A stretch of DNA of 64,000 bases from an uncultured Gardnerella sp. GTDB taxonomy: Bacteria; Actinomycetota; Actinomycetes; Actinomycetales; Bifidobacteriaceae. Where the stretch lies: positions 1-64,000 of the forward strand of contig CAMYPG010000004.1 in assembly GCA_947289115.1 (NCBI GenBank), in the 5' to 3' direction. The position numbers were made by a program, and so were the translations under genes. Positions 57,356 to 64,000 of the stretch are shown here, piece by piece (position 1 is the stretch's first letter; each line of letters begins with the position of its first letter). The notes under the pieces were generated by a model that worked only from the letters and a program-made list of their open reading frames with translations, made no database searches and was not told the origin of the DNA.

Positions 57356-58297
57356 ATGGAAAAACTAAACAAAAAAGTAATAATTATTGGCTCTGGGCCT
57401 GCGGGTTATACTGCGGCATTGTATTTAGCACGCGCAGGCTACACTCCTTTGGTCATTGCTGGAGCATTAACTCCTGGTGGACAACTCATGAACACTACAG
57501 AGGTTGAAAATTATCCAGGATTTGTAGATGGAATACTTGGACCAGATTTAATGGAAGCTATGCAAAAGCAAGCAGAAAAATTTGGAGCACAAATTATATT
57601 AAACGATGTCGTGTCTGTAGATTTTAAGGACGATTTGAAGACAGTTACAACAGACGATGGAGAAACTTATACAGCAAATGCAGTAATCATTTCTACAGGC
57701 TCGCAAGTGCGAAAATTGGGGGTTCCTGGAGAGCAAGAATACTCTGGACGAGGTGTTTCTTATTGTGCAACTTGTGATGGATTCTTCTTTAGAGGAAAAC
57801 CAATCGTTGTAGTTGGCGGAGGCGATTCAGCTTTTGAAGAGGCATTGTTCCTAACTAGATTTGGTTCTTCTGTAACATTGATTCATAGGCGCGATTCATT
57901 CCGTGCTTCTAAAATCATGATTGATAGAGCTCGCAAAAATGAGAAGATTAAATTTGTTTTAAACTCTGTTGTTCAATCAATAAATGGTTCCAATGAAGAT
58001 GCTCAGTCTGTAACTGTAAAAAATGTTGTAACTGGAGAAACTCAAGATATTGAAGCATCTGGTATTTTCGTTGCTATTGGTCATCTACCATCAACCTCAT
58101 TCTTAAATAACTCTATAGCTCTTAACGAAGATGGAACTATTTCAGTACAGGGTGCATCTACTAAAACATCTATTCCTGGTATTTTTGCTGCAGGAGATGT
58201 GGTAGATAGCGTTTATAGGCAAGCAATATCTGCAGCAGGAATGGGCTGCCGCGCTGCTCTTGATGCTCAAGCTTATTTAAATGATTTAAGCGAATAA
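57356..58297 (+). CDS. trxB: Thioredoxin reductase
   Basis: A 313-residue NADPH-dependent flavoenzyme reducing thioredoxin. FAD-binding GSGPAGYTAALYLARAGY, redox CATC in SYCATCDGFFF, NADPH-binding GGGDSAFEEALFLTRFG, and the C-terminal FAD motif GIFAAGDVVDSVYRQAISAAGMG are intact. It occupies the usual actinobacterial place before the par genes, but no trxA follows. Confidence 0.96.
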   Translation: MEKLNKKVIIIGSGPAGYTAALYLARAGYTPLVIAGALTPGGQLMNTTEVENYPGFVDGILGPDLMEAMQKQAEKFGAQIILNDVVSVDFKDDLKTVTTDDGETYTANAVIISTGSQVRKLGVPGEQEYSGRGVSYCATCDGFFFRGKPIVVVGGGDSAFEEALFLTRFGSSVTLIHRRDSFRASKIMIDRARKNEKIKFVLNSVVQSINGSNEDAQSVTVKNVVTGETQDIEASGIFVAIGHLPSTSFLNNSIALNEDGTISVQGASTKTSIPGIFAAGDVVDSVYRQAISAAGMGCRAALDAQAYLNDLSE

Positions 58298-58304
58298 TAA
58301 ATTA

Positions 58305-58320
58305 TGTTCCACGTGAAACA
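58305..58320. promoter_or_regulatory. parS site 1
   Basis: TGTTCCACGTGAAACA, one mismatch from the parS consensus TGTTTCACGTGAAACA, between trxB and parB. Confidence 0.85.
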
Positions 58321-58365
58321 AAAAGCTTCAATGAATTACTTTAAAAGTAATTCATTGAAGCTTTT
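58321..58365. terminator. Bidirectional terminator between trxB and parB
   Basis: Perfect 19-bp arms AAAAGCTTCAATGAATTAC and GTAATTCATTGAAGCTTTT around TTTAAAA; each strand ends the stem in TTTT. Confidence 0.9.
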
Positions 58366-58392
58366 CAGTTTGTATTATGTTAATTTATGTTG

Positions 58393-59673
58393 CTAATCTT
58401 TTTTGTTTACTAAAATGTCAAAAATCCTTTGCATTTCTTCTGGAGATGAAAATACAATTTCGATTCTTCCATGGTTTTCTGTGCCCTTAATTGCAACTTT
58501 TGTAGAAAATATATTCTCAAGTTGTTTTCTAATAGGAGAATGCGCCCACTTATTATTTCTTTGAACCCTATTTCTCTTAGAAGACTCATCACTATTGTCT
58601 ACTCTAATAGACACAATCTCTTCAGTACTTCTAACAGATAAGCCTTCTGCAATTATTCGTTTTGCCAATGATTCCATTTCTTCAGATGTAGGCAAAGCAA
58701 GAAGTGCGCGAGCATGACCTGCAGAAAGAACACCAGATGCAACATGCTTTTGCACGCTAGCTGGAAGATTTAACAGACGTAAAGTGTTTGCTATTTGCGG
58801 ACGTGATTTAGACACAGATTTTGAGAGTTGAACCTGTGTTAATCCAAAATCATCAATCATCTGAGCATACGCTGCAGCTTCTTCTAAAGGATTTAAAGCA
58901 ACTCTGTGCAGATTCTCCAAAAGAGCATCTCTAAGCATATTCTCATCAGAAGTTGTTCTAACAATTGCTGGAACTTTTTTAAGACCAGCTAATTGAGTTG
59001 CTCTCCATCTGCGCTCACCCATTATTAATTCATAATGAGCATTATGCGTATCCTCTTGATCTATGTTATTAATTTTTCGCACAACAATAGGCTGCAAAAC
59101 TCCAACTTCTTTGATTGATGCAGCTAATTCTTGAAGCTCTTCTTCATCAAAAATCGTACGCGGCTGGTGAGCATTTGGAACAATATCAGTTGGATCTAAA
59201 TATGCTAAATAGCCGCCTTCAACAGGTTTTAATTCTTTATTTTCCGCGTTGTGTTTTTCATCAATTGTTTTATTAAAAATTTTCTTTTCTTCAGTTTTTT
59301 GTTTTGAAGACACAAACGTTTTAGACGCAGAATCACCAAAGAAAAAGTCAATTGGTCTAGTTACATCGTCAATTGATGGCATAGAAGATCGCTTTGACGA
59401 ATGCTTATTTTTATTAGCAATCGGCGGCACTGTTTCACGTGAAACGGTGGTTTTTTGAACATTATTTTGACCTTCATGTGGAGAAATTGCTTTATCAATA
59501 CTAGGAACTTTAGTTTCACGTGAAACATCGTTAAAAACATCTTTTTGTATTAATGTTTCATGTGAAACATTTTCATTATTTTTTGCCTCAGCATTAACAA
59601 GAGCATTTTCCCCAGGTAGTGCAGGAAATAGCGCCCCTAACCCTTTGCCTAAACGAGATTTAGTTGTACTCAT
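58393..59673 (-). CDS. parB: Chromosome partitioning protein ParB
   Basis: A 426-residue CTPase that loads at parS and organises the origin region. The N-terminal SRLGKGLGALFP motif recruits ParA. The CTP-binding GERRWRATQLAGL with LLENLHRVALNPLEEAAAYA, the helix-turn-helix LTQVQLSKSVSKSRPQIANTLRLL, and a C-terminal dimerisation domain are present. The ~100-residue N-terminal linker contains VSHET, VSRET and VSRET, which are three parS sites read as protein. It overlaps parA by one base. Confidence 0.95.
   Translation of the reverse strand: MSTTKSRLGKGLGALFPALPGENALVNAEAKNNENVSHETLIQKDVFNDVSRETKVPSIDKAISPHEGQNNVQKTTVSRETVPPIANKNKHSSKRSSMPSIDDVTRPIDFFFGDSASKTFVSSKQKTEEKKIFNKTIDEKHNAENKELKPVEGGYLAYLDPTDIVPNAHQPRTIFDEEELQELAASIKEVGVLQPIVVRKINNIDQEDTHNAHYELIMGERRWRATQLAGLKKVPAIVRTTSDENMLRDALLENLHRVALNPLEEAAAYAQMIDDFGLTQVQLSKSVSKSRPQIANTLRLLNLPASVQKHVASGVLSAGHARALLALPTSEEMESLAKRIIAEGLSVRSTEEIVSIRVDNSDESSKRNRVQRNNKWAHSPIRKQLENIFSTKVAIKGTENHGRIEIVFSSPEEMQRIFDILVNKKD
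59431..59446. promoter_or_regulatory. parS site 2 (inside parB)
   Basis: TGTTTCACGTGAAACG, 15/16 of consensus, encodes VSRET on the parB strand. Confidence 0.88.
59512..59527. promoter_or_regulatory. parS site 3 (inside parB)
   Basis: AGTTTCACGTGAAACA, 15/16 of consensus, again VSRET in ParB. Confidence 0.88.
59554..59569. promoter_or_regulatory. parS-like site 4 (inside parB)
   Basis: TGTTTCATGTGAAACA, one central change, VSHET in ParB. Confidence 0.75.
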
Positions 59674-60635
59674 TATGCATTACCCTCTCTTTTAGCGTCA
59701 ATTACAGCTAAAATAGCATCAGACTTATTTGCTATCTCTAACGCAGCTTCCCTATACGACACTGCTCCAGTTCCGTGTGGATCATAAGTTATAACACTTT
59801 GATTAAAACTTGGTGCTTCTGGTATTTTGACAGTTCTTGGAATGGTAGTATTTAGAACAATATTTGGATAATGGTTTTTAACTTCTTGAAACACTTCTCT
59901 ACCAAGAAGAGTTCGCTTATCAAACATCGTTACTAACATTGTTGAAACAACCAGCGTAGGATTGTAATGTTGTTGCACTAATCCAATTGTCCTAATGAGT
60001 TGTCCTAATCCTTCTAGTGCATAATATTCAGCTTGAATTGGTATTAGCATTTCATGAGCAGCACACATCGCGTTAATTACCAAAAGACCTAGAGATGGTG
60101 GACAATCAATAAACACATAATCGTAGTGCTCATTATTATTGCCAAGAAACTCATTAACAGCATTTTTAAGAAGATTATTTCGATCTTCCATCTGCGCAAC
60201 TTCTAGTTCTGCTCCACTTAAATCAATAGAAGCAGGAACAACATCAAGTCCTTCAATATCTGGGCAAGTTTTCTTTACTTCAGCAATAGTTTTTCTTCCC
60301 TCGATAACATCATAAACAGAGGGATCTGCTGAAGAATGAGGTATATTCATAGCTGTGGAAGCATTACCCTGAGGGTCCATGTCAATCAACAAAACTTTTG
60401 AACCACCAATAGCCATAGCTGCAGATAAATTTACAGCCGAACTGGTTTTGCCAACACCACCCTTTTGATTCGCAACAGCAATAAATCGCGTTTCTTTAGG
60501 CTTAGGAAAAACTACCCCATCAATGGCATGAAATCGGCTTGATATATTAGCCAATTCACTACCTAAGGAAGATCCAGAATCTCCAAAAATACGCTTAATC
60601 GTATCTTCAGCTGACTCCACCATAACTTCATCCAC
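59673..60635 (-). CDS. parA: Chromosome partitioning ATPase ParA (Soj)
   Basis: A 320-residue Walker-type ATPase that segregates ParB-parS complexes. Deviant Walker A VANQKGGVGKTSSAVNLSAA near residue 53, DMDPQGNASTAMN, and Walker B-like YVFIDCPPSLGLL are present. About 45 residues precede the ATPase core, as in actinobacterial ParA. GGGGGTGGATG precedes the start. Confidence 0.95.
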   Translation of the reverse strand: MDEVMVESAEDTIKRIFGDSGSSLGSELANISSRFHAIDGVVFPKPKETRFIAVANQKGGVGKTSSAVNLSAAMAIGGSKVLLIDMDPQGNASTAMNIPHSSADPSVYDVIEGRKTIAEVKKTCPDIEGLDVVPASIDLSGAELEVAQMEDRNNLLKNAVNEFLGNNNEHYDYVFIDCPPSLGLLVINAMCAAHEMLIPIQAEYYALEGLGQLIRTIGLVQQHYNPTLVVSTMLVTMFDKRTLLGREVFQEVKNHYPNIVLNTTIPRTVKIPEAPSFNQSVITYDPHGTGAVSYREAALEIANKSDAILAVIDAKREGNA

Positions 60636-60739
60636 CCCCGACCACCTATGGGAAAATTACCATAATTTAACCAATTTAAACCTTAGTATTTTCAAGTTTC
60701 GTTTCTTCTATGGACATAAAACACAGCAAAAAGAGCACA

Positions 60740-60755
60740 AGTTTCACGTGAAACA
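60740..60755. promoter_or_regulatory. parS site 5 (parA upstream)
   Basis: AGTTTCACGTGAAACA, 15/16 of consensus, in the intergenic region between rsmG and parA. Confidence 0.88.
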
Positions 60756-60847
60756 CGTGCTAAATATAAAGGAAAATGACGAAAGATAGAAAACAAAATA
60801 AACTATATTATACGTATTTTATACAAACATTTTTACATAAAAATATT

Positions 60848-60863
60848 TGTTTCACGTAAAACA
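60848..60863. promoter_or_regulatory. parS-like site 6
   Basis: TGTTTCACGTAAAACA, one change in the right arm. Confidence 0.75.
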
Positions 60864-60875
60864 CTGGAAGATTAA

Positions 60876-60891
60876 AGTTTCACGTGAAACG
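60876..60891. promoter_or_regulatory. parS site 7
   Basis: AGTTTCACGTGAAACG; the 14-bp core is intact. It lies 12 bp from site 6, just after rsmG. Confidence 0.85.
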
Positions 60892-60921
60892 AATTATTTT
60901 ATATGTAATTAATAATATGAA

Positions 60922-61632
60922 TTATGCTTTGTCAACTAATACAACAGTCGTAGATTGAAGACCATTTGCAACAGGAGCATCAACAACCCTAGGATTCACA
61001 CCCTTCGCTTTTTTGATCATTTTTGCGGCTTTCTCAATTTCAGCCTGGGCAGATTTTCCCTTTAACGCAATCAGTTGACCATGCGTATTTAATAGAGGGA
61101 TAGTCCACCCTGCTAGTTTTGTCATAGGTGCTACAGCTCTACACGTTACAACGTCAAACGGTGATATATCATGAGATTTTATTTTTTCAATAATTTCATC
61201 TGATCTTCCGTGAAAAATAGTGACATTGTCTAATCCCATAAGTTCTACACATTCTTTTAGCCAAAGAACGCGTCTTTCCATAGGTTCAATTAATGTTACA
61301 TCACAATCAGGCAAACATGCTGCTATAACAATACCAGGGAATCCACCACCACTTCCTACGTCTGCTATAGATTTTTTCTTAGACTTTTTAATAGCTTCCT
61401 TAATAAAAGGAACAACAGCTGCAGAATTTAATATATGTCTTTCCCAGAGAATACTCATATCTCTAGGTCCAACTAATCCTCTCAGCAAGCCCTCTTTTTG
61501 AAGTTTCACGTGAAACATCTTACATTTATCAAGAGCATCACCTAAAACTTCGCTTAGCAATGGTGAATTTTCTAATTCATCAATTGTCTCTTGAGTATTA
61601 TCGTTATTATCTTTATTTAAATTTTCTTCCAT
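60922..61632 (-). CDS. rsmG: 16S rRNA m7G527 methyltransferase RsmG (GidB)
   Basis: A 236-residue SAM-dependent methyltransferase. [16 protein letters not shown], the SAM motif [32 protein letters not shown] and [16 protein letters not shown] match the family. Loss of this enzyme is known to give low-level streptomycin resistance. Residues near 38 (FHVK) are encoded by a parS site. Confidence 0.95.
   Translation of the reverse strand: MEENLNKDNNDNTQETIDELENSPLLSEVLGDALDKCKMFHVKLQKEGLLRGLVGPRDMSILWERHILNSAAVVPFIKEAIKKSKKKSIADVGSGGGFPGIVIAACLPDCDVTLIEPMERRVLWLKECVELMGLDNVTIFHGRSDEIIEKIKSHDISPFDVVTCRAVAPMTKLAGWTIPLLNTHGQLIALKGKSAQAEIEKAAKMIKKAKGVNPRVVDAPVANGLQSTTVVLVDKA
61502..61517. promoter_or_regulatory. 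parS site 8 (inside rsmG)
   Basis: AGTTTCACGTGAAACA, 15/16 of consensus, read as FHVKL in RsmG. Confidence 0.88.
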
Positions 61633-61654
61633 ACTTCCCCGCGCTTATCAAATA

Positions 61655-61699
61655 AAAAGTAACACAATAAAACATTTTTTGTTTCATTGTGTTACTTTT
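61655..61699 (-). terminator. Terminator downstream of jag
   Basis: 14-bp arms AAAAGTAACACAAT / ATTGTGTTACTTTT. It separates the rnpA-yidD-yidC-jag run from rsmG. Confidence 0.85.
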
Positions 61700-61748
61700 A
61701 TAGTGTTTCAACAGCCTCGTGCAATCATGAAAATTGCAAAATCTTAAA

Positions 61749-62306
61749 TCAGTCTTCTATATACTCTTCATCTACGTCAACAGCTATATCATCAAGATCT
61801 TCGTCTTCAACTGCACTTACAGGCATATAAACGGTTACATAACGATGTGGTTCTTCTCCATGAGACCTAGAACGCAGACCCTCATCTCGCACAGTGTCAT
61901 GAATTACTTTACGTTCAAATGAATTCATCGGCTTCAATTCAACTGGATCCCCAGTCTCACGAACCTCATCAACAGCATCCAAAGCAATATCACGCAAATG
62001 CTGACGCTTACGCTTAAGGAATCCATCAACATCAACAATTAAATGAGATCTCTCACCAGTTTTTTGTTGAATAGCTAATCGGCTAAGCTGCTGCAATGCG
62101 TCAACAACTTCTCCATCCCTGCCAATCAAATGCTTAATATCGGAATCATCATCCGCAACAATCTGAATCATCGGTCTATTGTTACGAACACCCATTTCAA
62201 TATCGCCCTCATAATCAGCAATATCTAGAAGTCCTTCTAAGTAATCGGCAGCTATATCAGCTTCCTCATTGAGCTGGTCAATGCTTCTAGTTTCGTCTTG
62301 CGCCAT
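61749..62306 (-). CDS. jag: Jag/KhpB-like RNA-binding protein (KH and R3H)
   Basis: A 185-residue protein: N-terminal acidic part with ADYLEGLLDIADYEGDIEM, KH domain with HLIGRDGEVVDALQQLSRLA, and R3H domain with FERKVIHDTVRDEGLRSRS and GEEPHRYVTV. It binds RNA and is linked to cell division and wall synthesis in Gram-positives. The short Jag_N domain seen in longer homologues is absent. It follows yidC on the same strand. Confidence 0.93.
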   Translation of the reverse strand: MAQDETRSIDQLNEEADIAADYLEGLLDIADYEGDIEMGVRNNRPMIQIVADDDSDIKHLIGRDGEVVDALQQLSRLAIQQKTGERSHLIVDVDGFLKRKRQHLRDIALDAVDEVRETGDPVELKPMNSFERKVIHDTVRDEGLRSRSHGEEPHRYVTVYMPVSAVEDEDLDDIAVDVDEEYIED

Positions 62307-62412
62307 TTACATACTCCTTAATTGCAATAAATGTCAAGAATCACAATTCTGTTTACAAGTGTAACTGAAGATAAATCCAAAATTACCTACTTGTTTATTC
62401 ACATATTTTTAT

Positions 62413-63420
62413 CTATTTATTTTTTCGCTTACGCGTAGGCTGCTTACGTTGAAACCCTTCGGCTTCTCTACGCTTAGCTTCTTCGCGAGCTTTTTGAAGC
62501 TTTTCTTCTTCAATAGATGGCAATCCTTCACGTTTACGACGTTCGGATTCATTCTTATAATCTCGTTTTTCTTTTTCCTCCGCAGCTGGAGAACCTGGAG
62601 TTGGGAAAGCATATACCTGCCAAATAGAGCGAAGCATATTCATAATGTTGTTTACAAGCCAATAAACAAGCATTGCAAATGGAAGAGCGAATGCAGAGAA
62701 AACGTAGATTAATGGGAATCCCCACATCATAAGTTTTTGCATCGTATACTGGGGACCCTGCTTCGATTCTGGCGGAAGATTCTTACGAATATTGTTAAAT
62801 TGCATGTACCACATTGCAGCACACATCAATATAACAAAGATTACAATAACAACTTTTCCGCCCGCTTGAACCGTCATAAACGTGTCGGAAACACCAACGC
62901 CAAACACATGAGTTTTAACAAATTGCTGTGCTGTAGCAACATCAAAAGCACCAAGAGCAGTATGCTTGCCTCTAGCAATAAATGGTATAACGGAAAGCGT
63001 GTACCAAATACTCATAAACGCTGGACCTTGAATCATCATTGGCAGGCAGCTTCCTGCAGGATTTGCGTTGTTTTCTTGATACAGCTTCATCATTTCTCGC
63101 TGCATGGCTTCTTTGCTAGCAGGATCGCTTTTACCCTTATACTTTTGCTGAATTTTCTTCATTTTAGGAGCGATTGCTTGCATATTGCGCATACCTTTAA
63201 TGCTTTTTATAAAGGCAGGGAATATGCACGCGTGCACAACAAGCACAAGGAAAACGATTGAAAGTACCCAAGAGAATCCAATTTCATTCATCCCAATAAG
63301 AACAAATAGCTTGTGGAAAAGTGACATTACTTGAGTCATAAGCCATTCAACTGGCGTAAGGATTTTATAAAACCATCCCCAAATTCCGTTATCAAGTAAG
63401 AAATGATCTTGATTAAACAT
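62413..63420 (-). CDS. yidC: Membrane protein insertase YidC/OxaA
   Basis: A 335-residue insertase with about five helices. PVEWLMTQVMSLFHKLF, the GWSFVLSI-like GFSWVLSIVFLVLVVHACIFP segment, KMKKIQQKYKGK, and the MLVYWLVNNIMNMLRSIWQVY end are typical. The hydrophilic C-terminal tail is strongly basic (ending RKQPTRKRKNK), as in forms that bind ribosomes. Its ATG overlaps the yidD stop by one base. Confidence 0.95.
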   Translation of the reverse strand: MFNQDHFLLDNGIWGWFYKILTPVEWLMTQVMSLFHKLFVLIGMNEIGFSWVLSIVFLVLVVHACIFPAFIKSIKGMRNMQAIAPKMKKIQQKYKGKSDPASKEAMQREMMKLYQENNANPAGSCLPMMIQGPAFMSIWYTLSVIPFIARGKHTALGAFDVATAQQFVKTHVFGVGVSDTFMTVQAGGKVVIVIFVILMCAAMWYMQFNNIRKNLPPESKQGPQYTMQKLMMWGFPLIYVFSAFALPFAMLVYWLVNNIMNMLRSIWQVYAFPTPGSPAAEEKEKRDYKNESERRKREGLPSIEEEKLQKAREEAKRREAEGFQRKQPTRKRKNK

Positions 63421-63740
63421 TAGTTATCCTTGTCTTCGTCAGCCAAGGGAGTTAACCGTGGCTCTTCATGCGCTTTAGACCAGGCGCAACGATAAAAAAT
63501 TGAATATTTTCGTGGTACGTCGTCAATACTGCAGCTAGTCCATGGTCTACAGCGCAACAGACGTAAAACGGCTAGAATACCACCCTTAAACGCCCCATAG
63601 CGGCTAACGGCTTCTATAGCGTATCTTGAGCACGTTGGATAATAACGACAGCAAGCAGGTCTTTTGGCAGAAATCACGCGTTGATACCAGCGAATCGCTT
63701 TTATAATCAAATTCGCTACAACACTATTTCTACCGCTCAT
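63420..63740 (-). CDS. yidD: Membrane protein insertion efficiency factor YidD
   Basis: A 106-residue protein of the YidD/DUF37 family: IIKAIRWYQRVISAKRPACCRYYPTCSRYAIEAVSRYGAFKGG and the RLLRCRPW motif with conserved cysteines. It lies between rnpA and yidC as usual and probably helps YidC. Confidence 0.95.
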   Translation of the reverse strand: MSGRNSVVANLIIKAIRWYQRVISAKRPACCRYYPTCSRYAIEAVSRYGAFKGGILAVLRLLRCRPWTSCSIDDVPRKYSIFYRCAWSKAHEEPRLTPLADEDKDN

Positions 63741-63746
63741 GATTCA

Positions 63747-64000
63747 TCACTGCTCCTGCGAGCTTGCTTTACTATCACTATCTTCGCTAGTTTTTAAGCA
63801 CATAGTTTGCATGAATTGATTTTGATCTTGAAGATTTTTAGCTATTTTGCCGAAAATCTTTTTGATTTGCTCATTCAACGAATCAAACGAAGATTGTGCA
63901 GCAGTAGGTTTTGCACGCAATACTACATCGCAACCATATGGAAGCAACGACTCGTGCTCTTTTGCTATTACCCTAAAACGTCGTTTTACCTTATTTCGAA
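63747..64000 (-). CDS. rnpA: Ribonuclease P protein component, 3' part (cut by the window edge)
   Basis: The C-terminal ~83 residues of RnpA, the protein subunit that helps RNase P mature tRNA 5' ends. [31 protein letters not shown] carries the basic RNR helix; a non-conserved Ser/Gln/Lys-rich tail follows. The start, rpmH and dnaA should lie beyond the edge. Confidence 0.93.
   Translation of the reverse strand, partial: RNKVKRRFRVIAKEHESLLPYGCDVVLRAKPTAAQSSFDSLNEQIKKIFGKIAKNLQDQNQFMQTMCLKTSEDSDSKASSQEQ

Noticed and set aside
62737..63261. 174-codon plus-strand frame opposite yidC
   Set aside because: Antisense shadow of the conserved YidC gene, with no coding features of its own.

Overview
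The window looks like a chromosomal segment of a low-GC member of the Bifidobacteriaceae, most likely the Gardnerella vaginalis group. This is an inference from gene content and order; no ribosomal RNA is present to confirm it. Pointers are the moderately AT-rich DNA, typical actinobacterial families (MutT1-type Nudix/phosphatase fusion, MsiK-type ABC ATPase, DUF4032, DUF6049, a 6C-type small RNA, an HspR/HAIR operator), and at the right end the actinobacterial origin-proximal order cca - Nudix - DUF6049 - murJ - pseudokinase - trxB - parB - parA - rsmG - jag - yidC - yidD - rnpA. The origin and dnaA should lie just beyond position 64000.

Layout. 1-4.8 kb: 5' part of clpB under a HAIR operator, a FAH-family enzyme, gluQ-yggS and the glycerol facilitator glpF. 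5-12 kb: ppk, an AAA/DUF4143 ATPase preceded by three 33-bp repeats, mutT1 with a small partner gene, a cloverleaf-like structured RNA or terminator, and upp. 12.1-13.8 kb: a two-gene cassette (secreted amidase plus membrane protein) bracketed by a 52-bp direct repeat that contains the upp terminator. 13.9-18.2 kb: hicAB toxin-antitoxin, the lipid II amidation pair murT-gatD, and dnaB with a leaderless promoter. 18.3-23.6 kb: MATE exporter, a DnaA-box cluster, an unusual Amt transporter, ftsY and a glutaredoxin.

23.6-38.4 kb is a carbohydrate island next to tRNA-Lys: ROK repressor, ABC importer (binding lipoprotein and two permeases), GH2 beta-galactosidase, GH29 alpha-fucosidase, a 1293-residue secreted membrane-anchored glycosidase-like protein of a family I cannot assign, and fucose mutarotase. 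Three of its promoters share a 17-bp palindrome, which suggests one regulon for fucosylated host glycans. The importer lacks its own ATPase and probably uses MsiK (40.1-41.2 kb).

38.5-49 kb: DUF4032, msiK, a Ser/Thr kinase, a DsbA-like protein, tRNA-Thr, a 6C-type small RNA, an Rpf-like cell-wall enzyme, rsmA, a LytR_C protein and cca. 49.7-64 kb: peptidoglycan lipid II flippase region, thioredoxin reductase, chromosome partitioning genes with eight parS or parS-like sites, and the YidC insertion/RNase P block.
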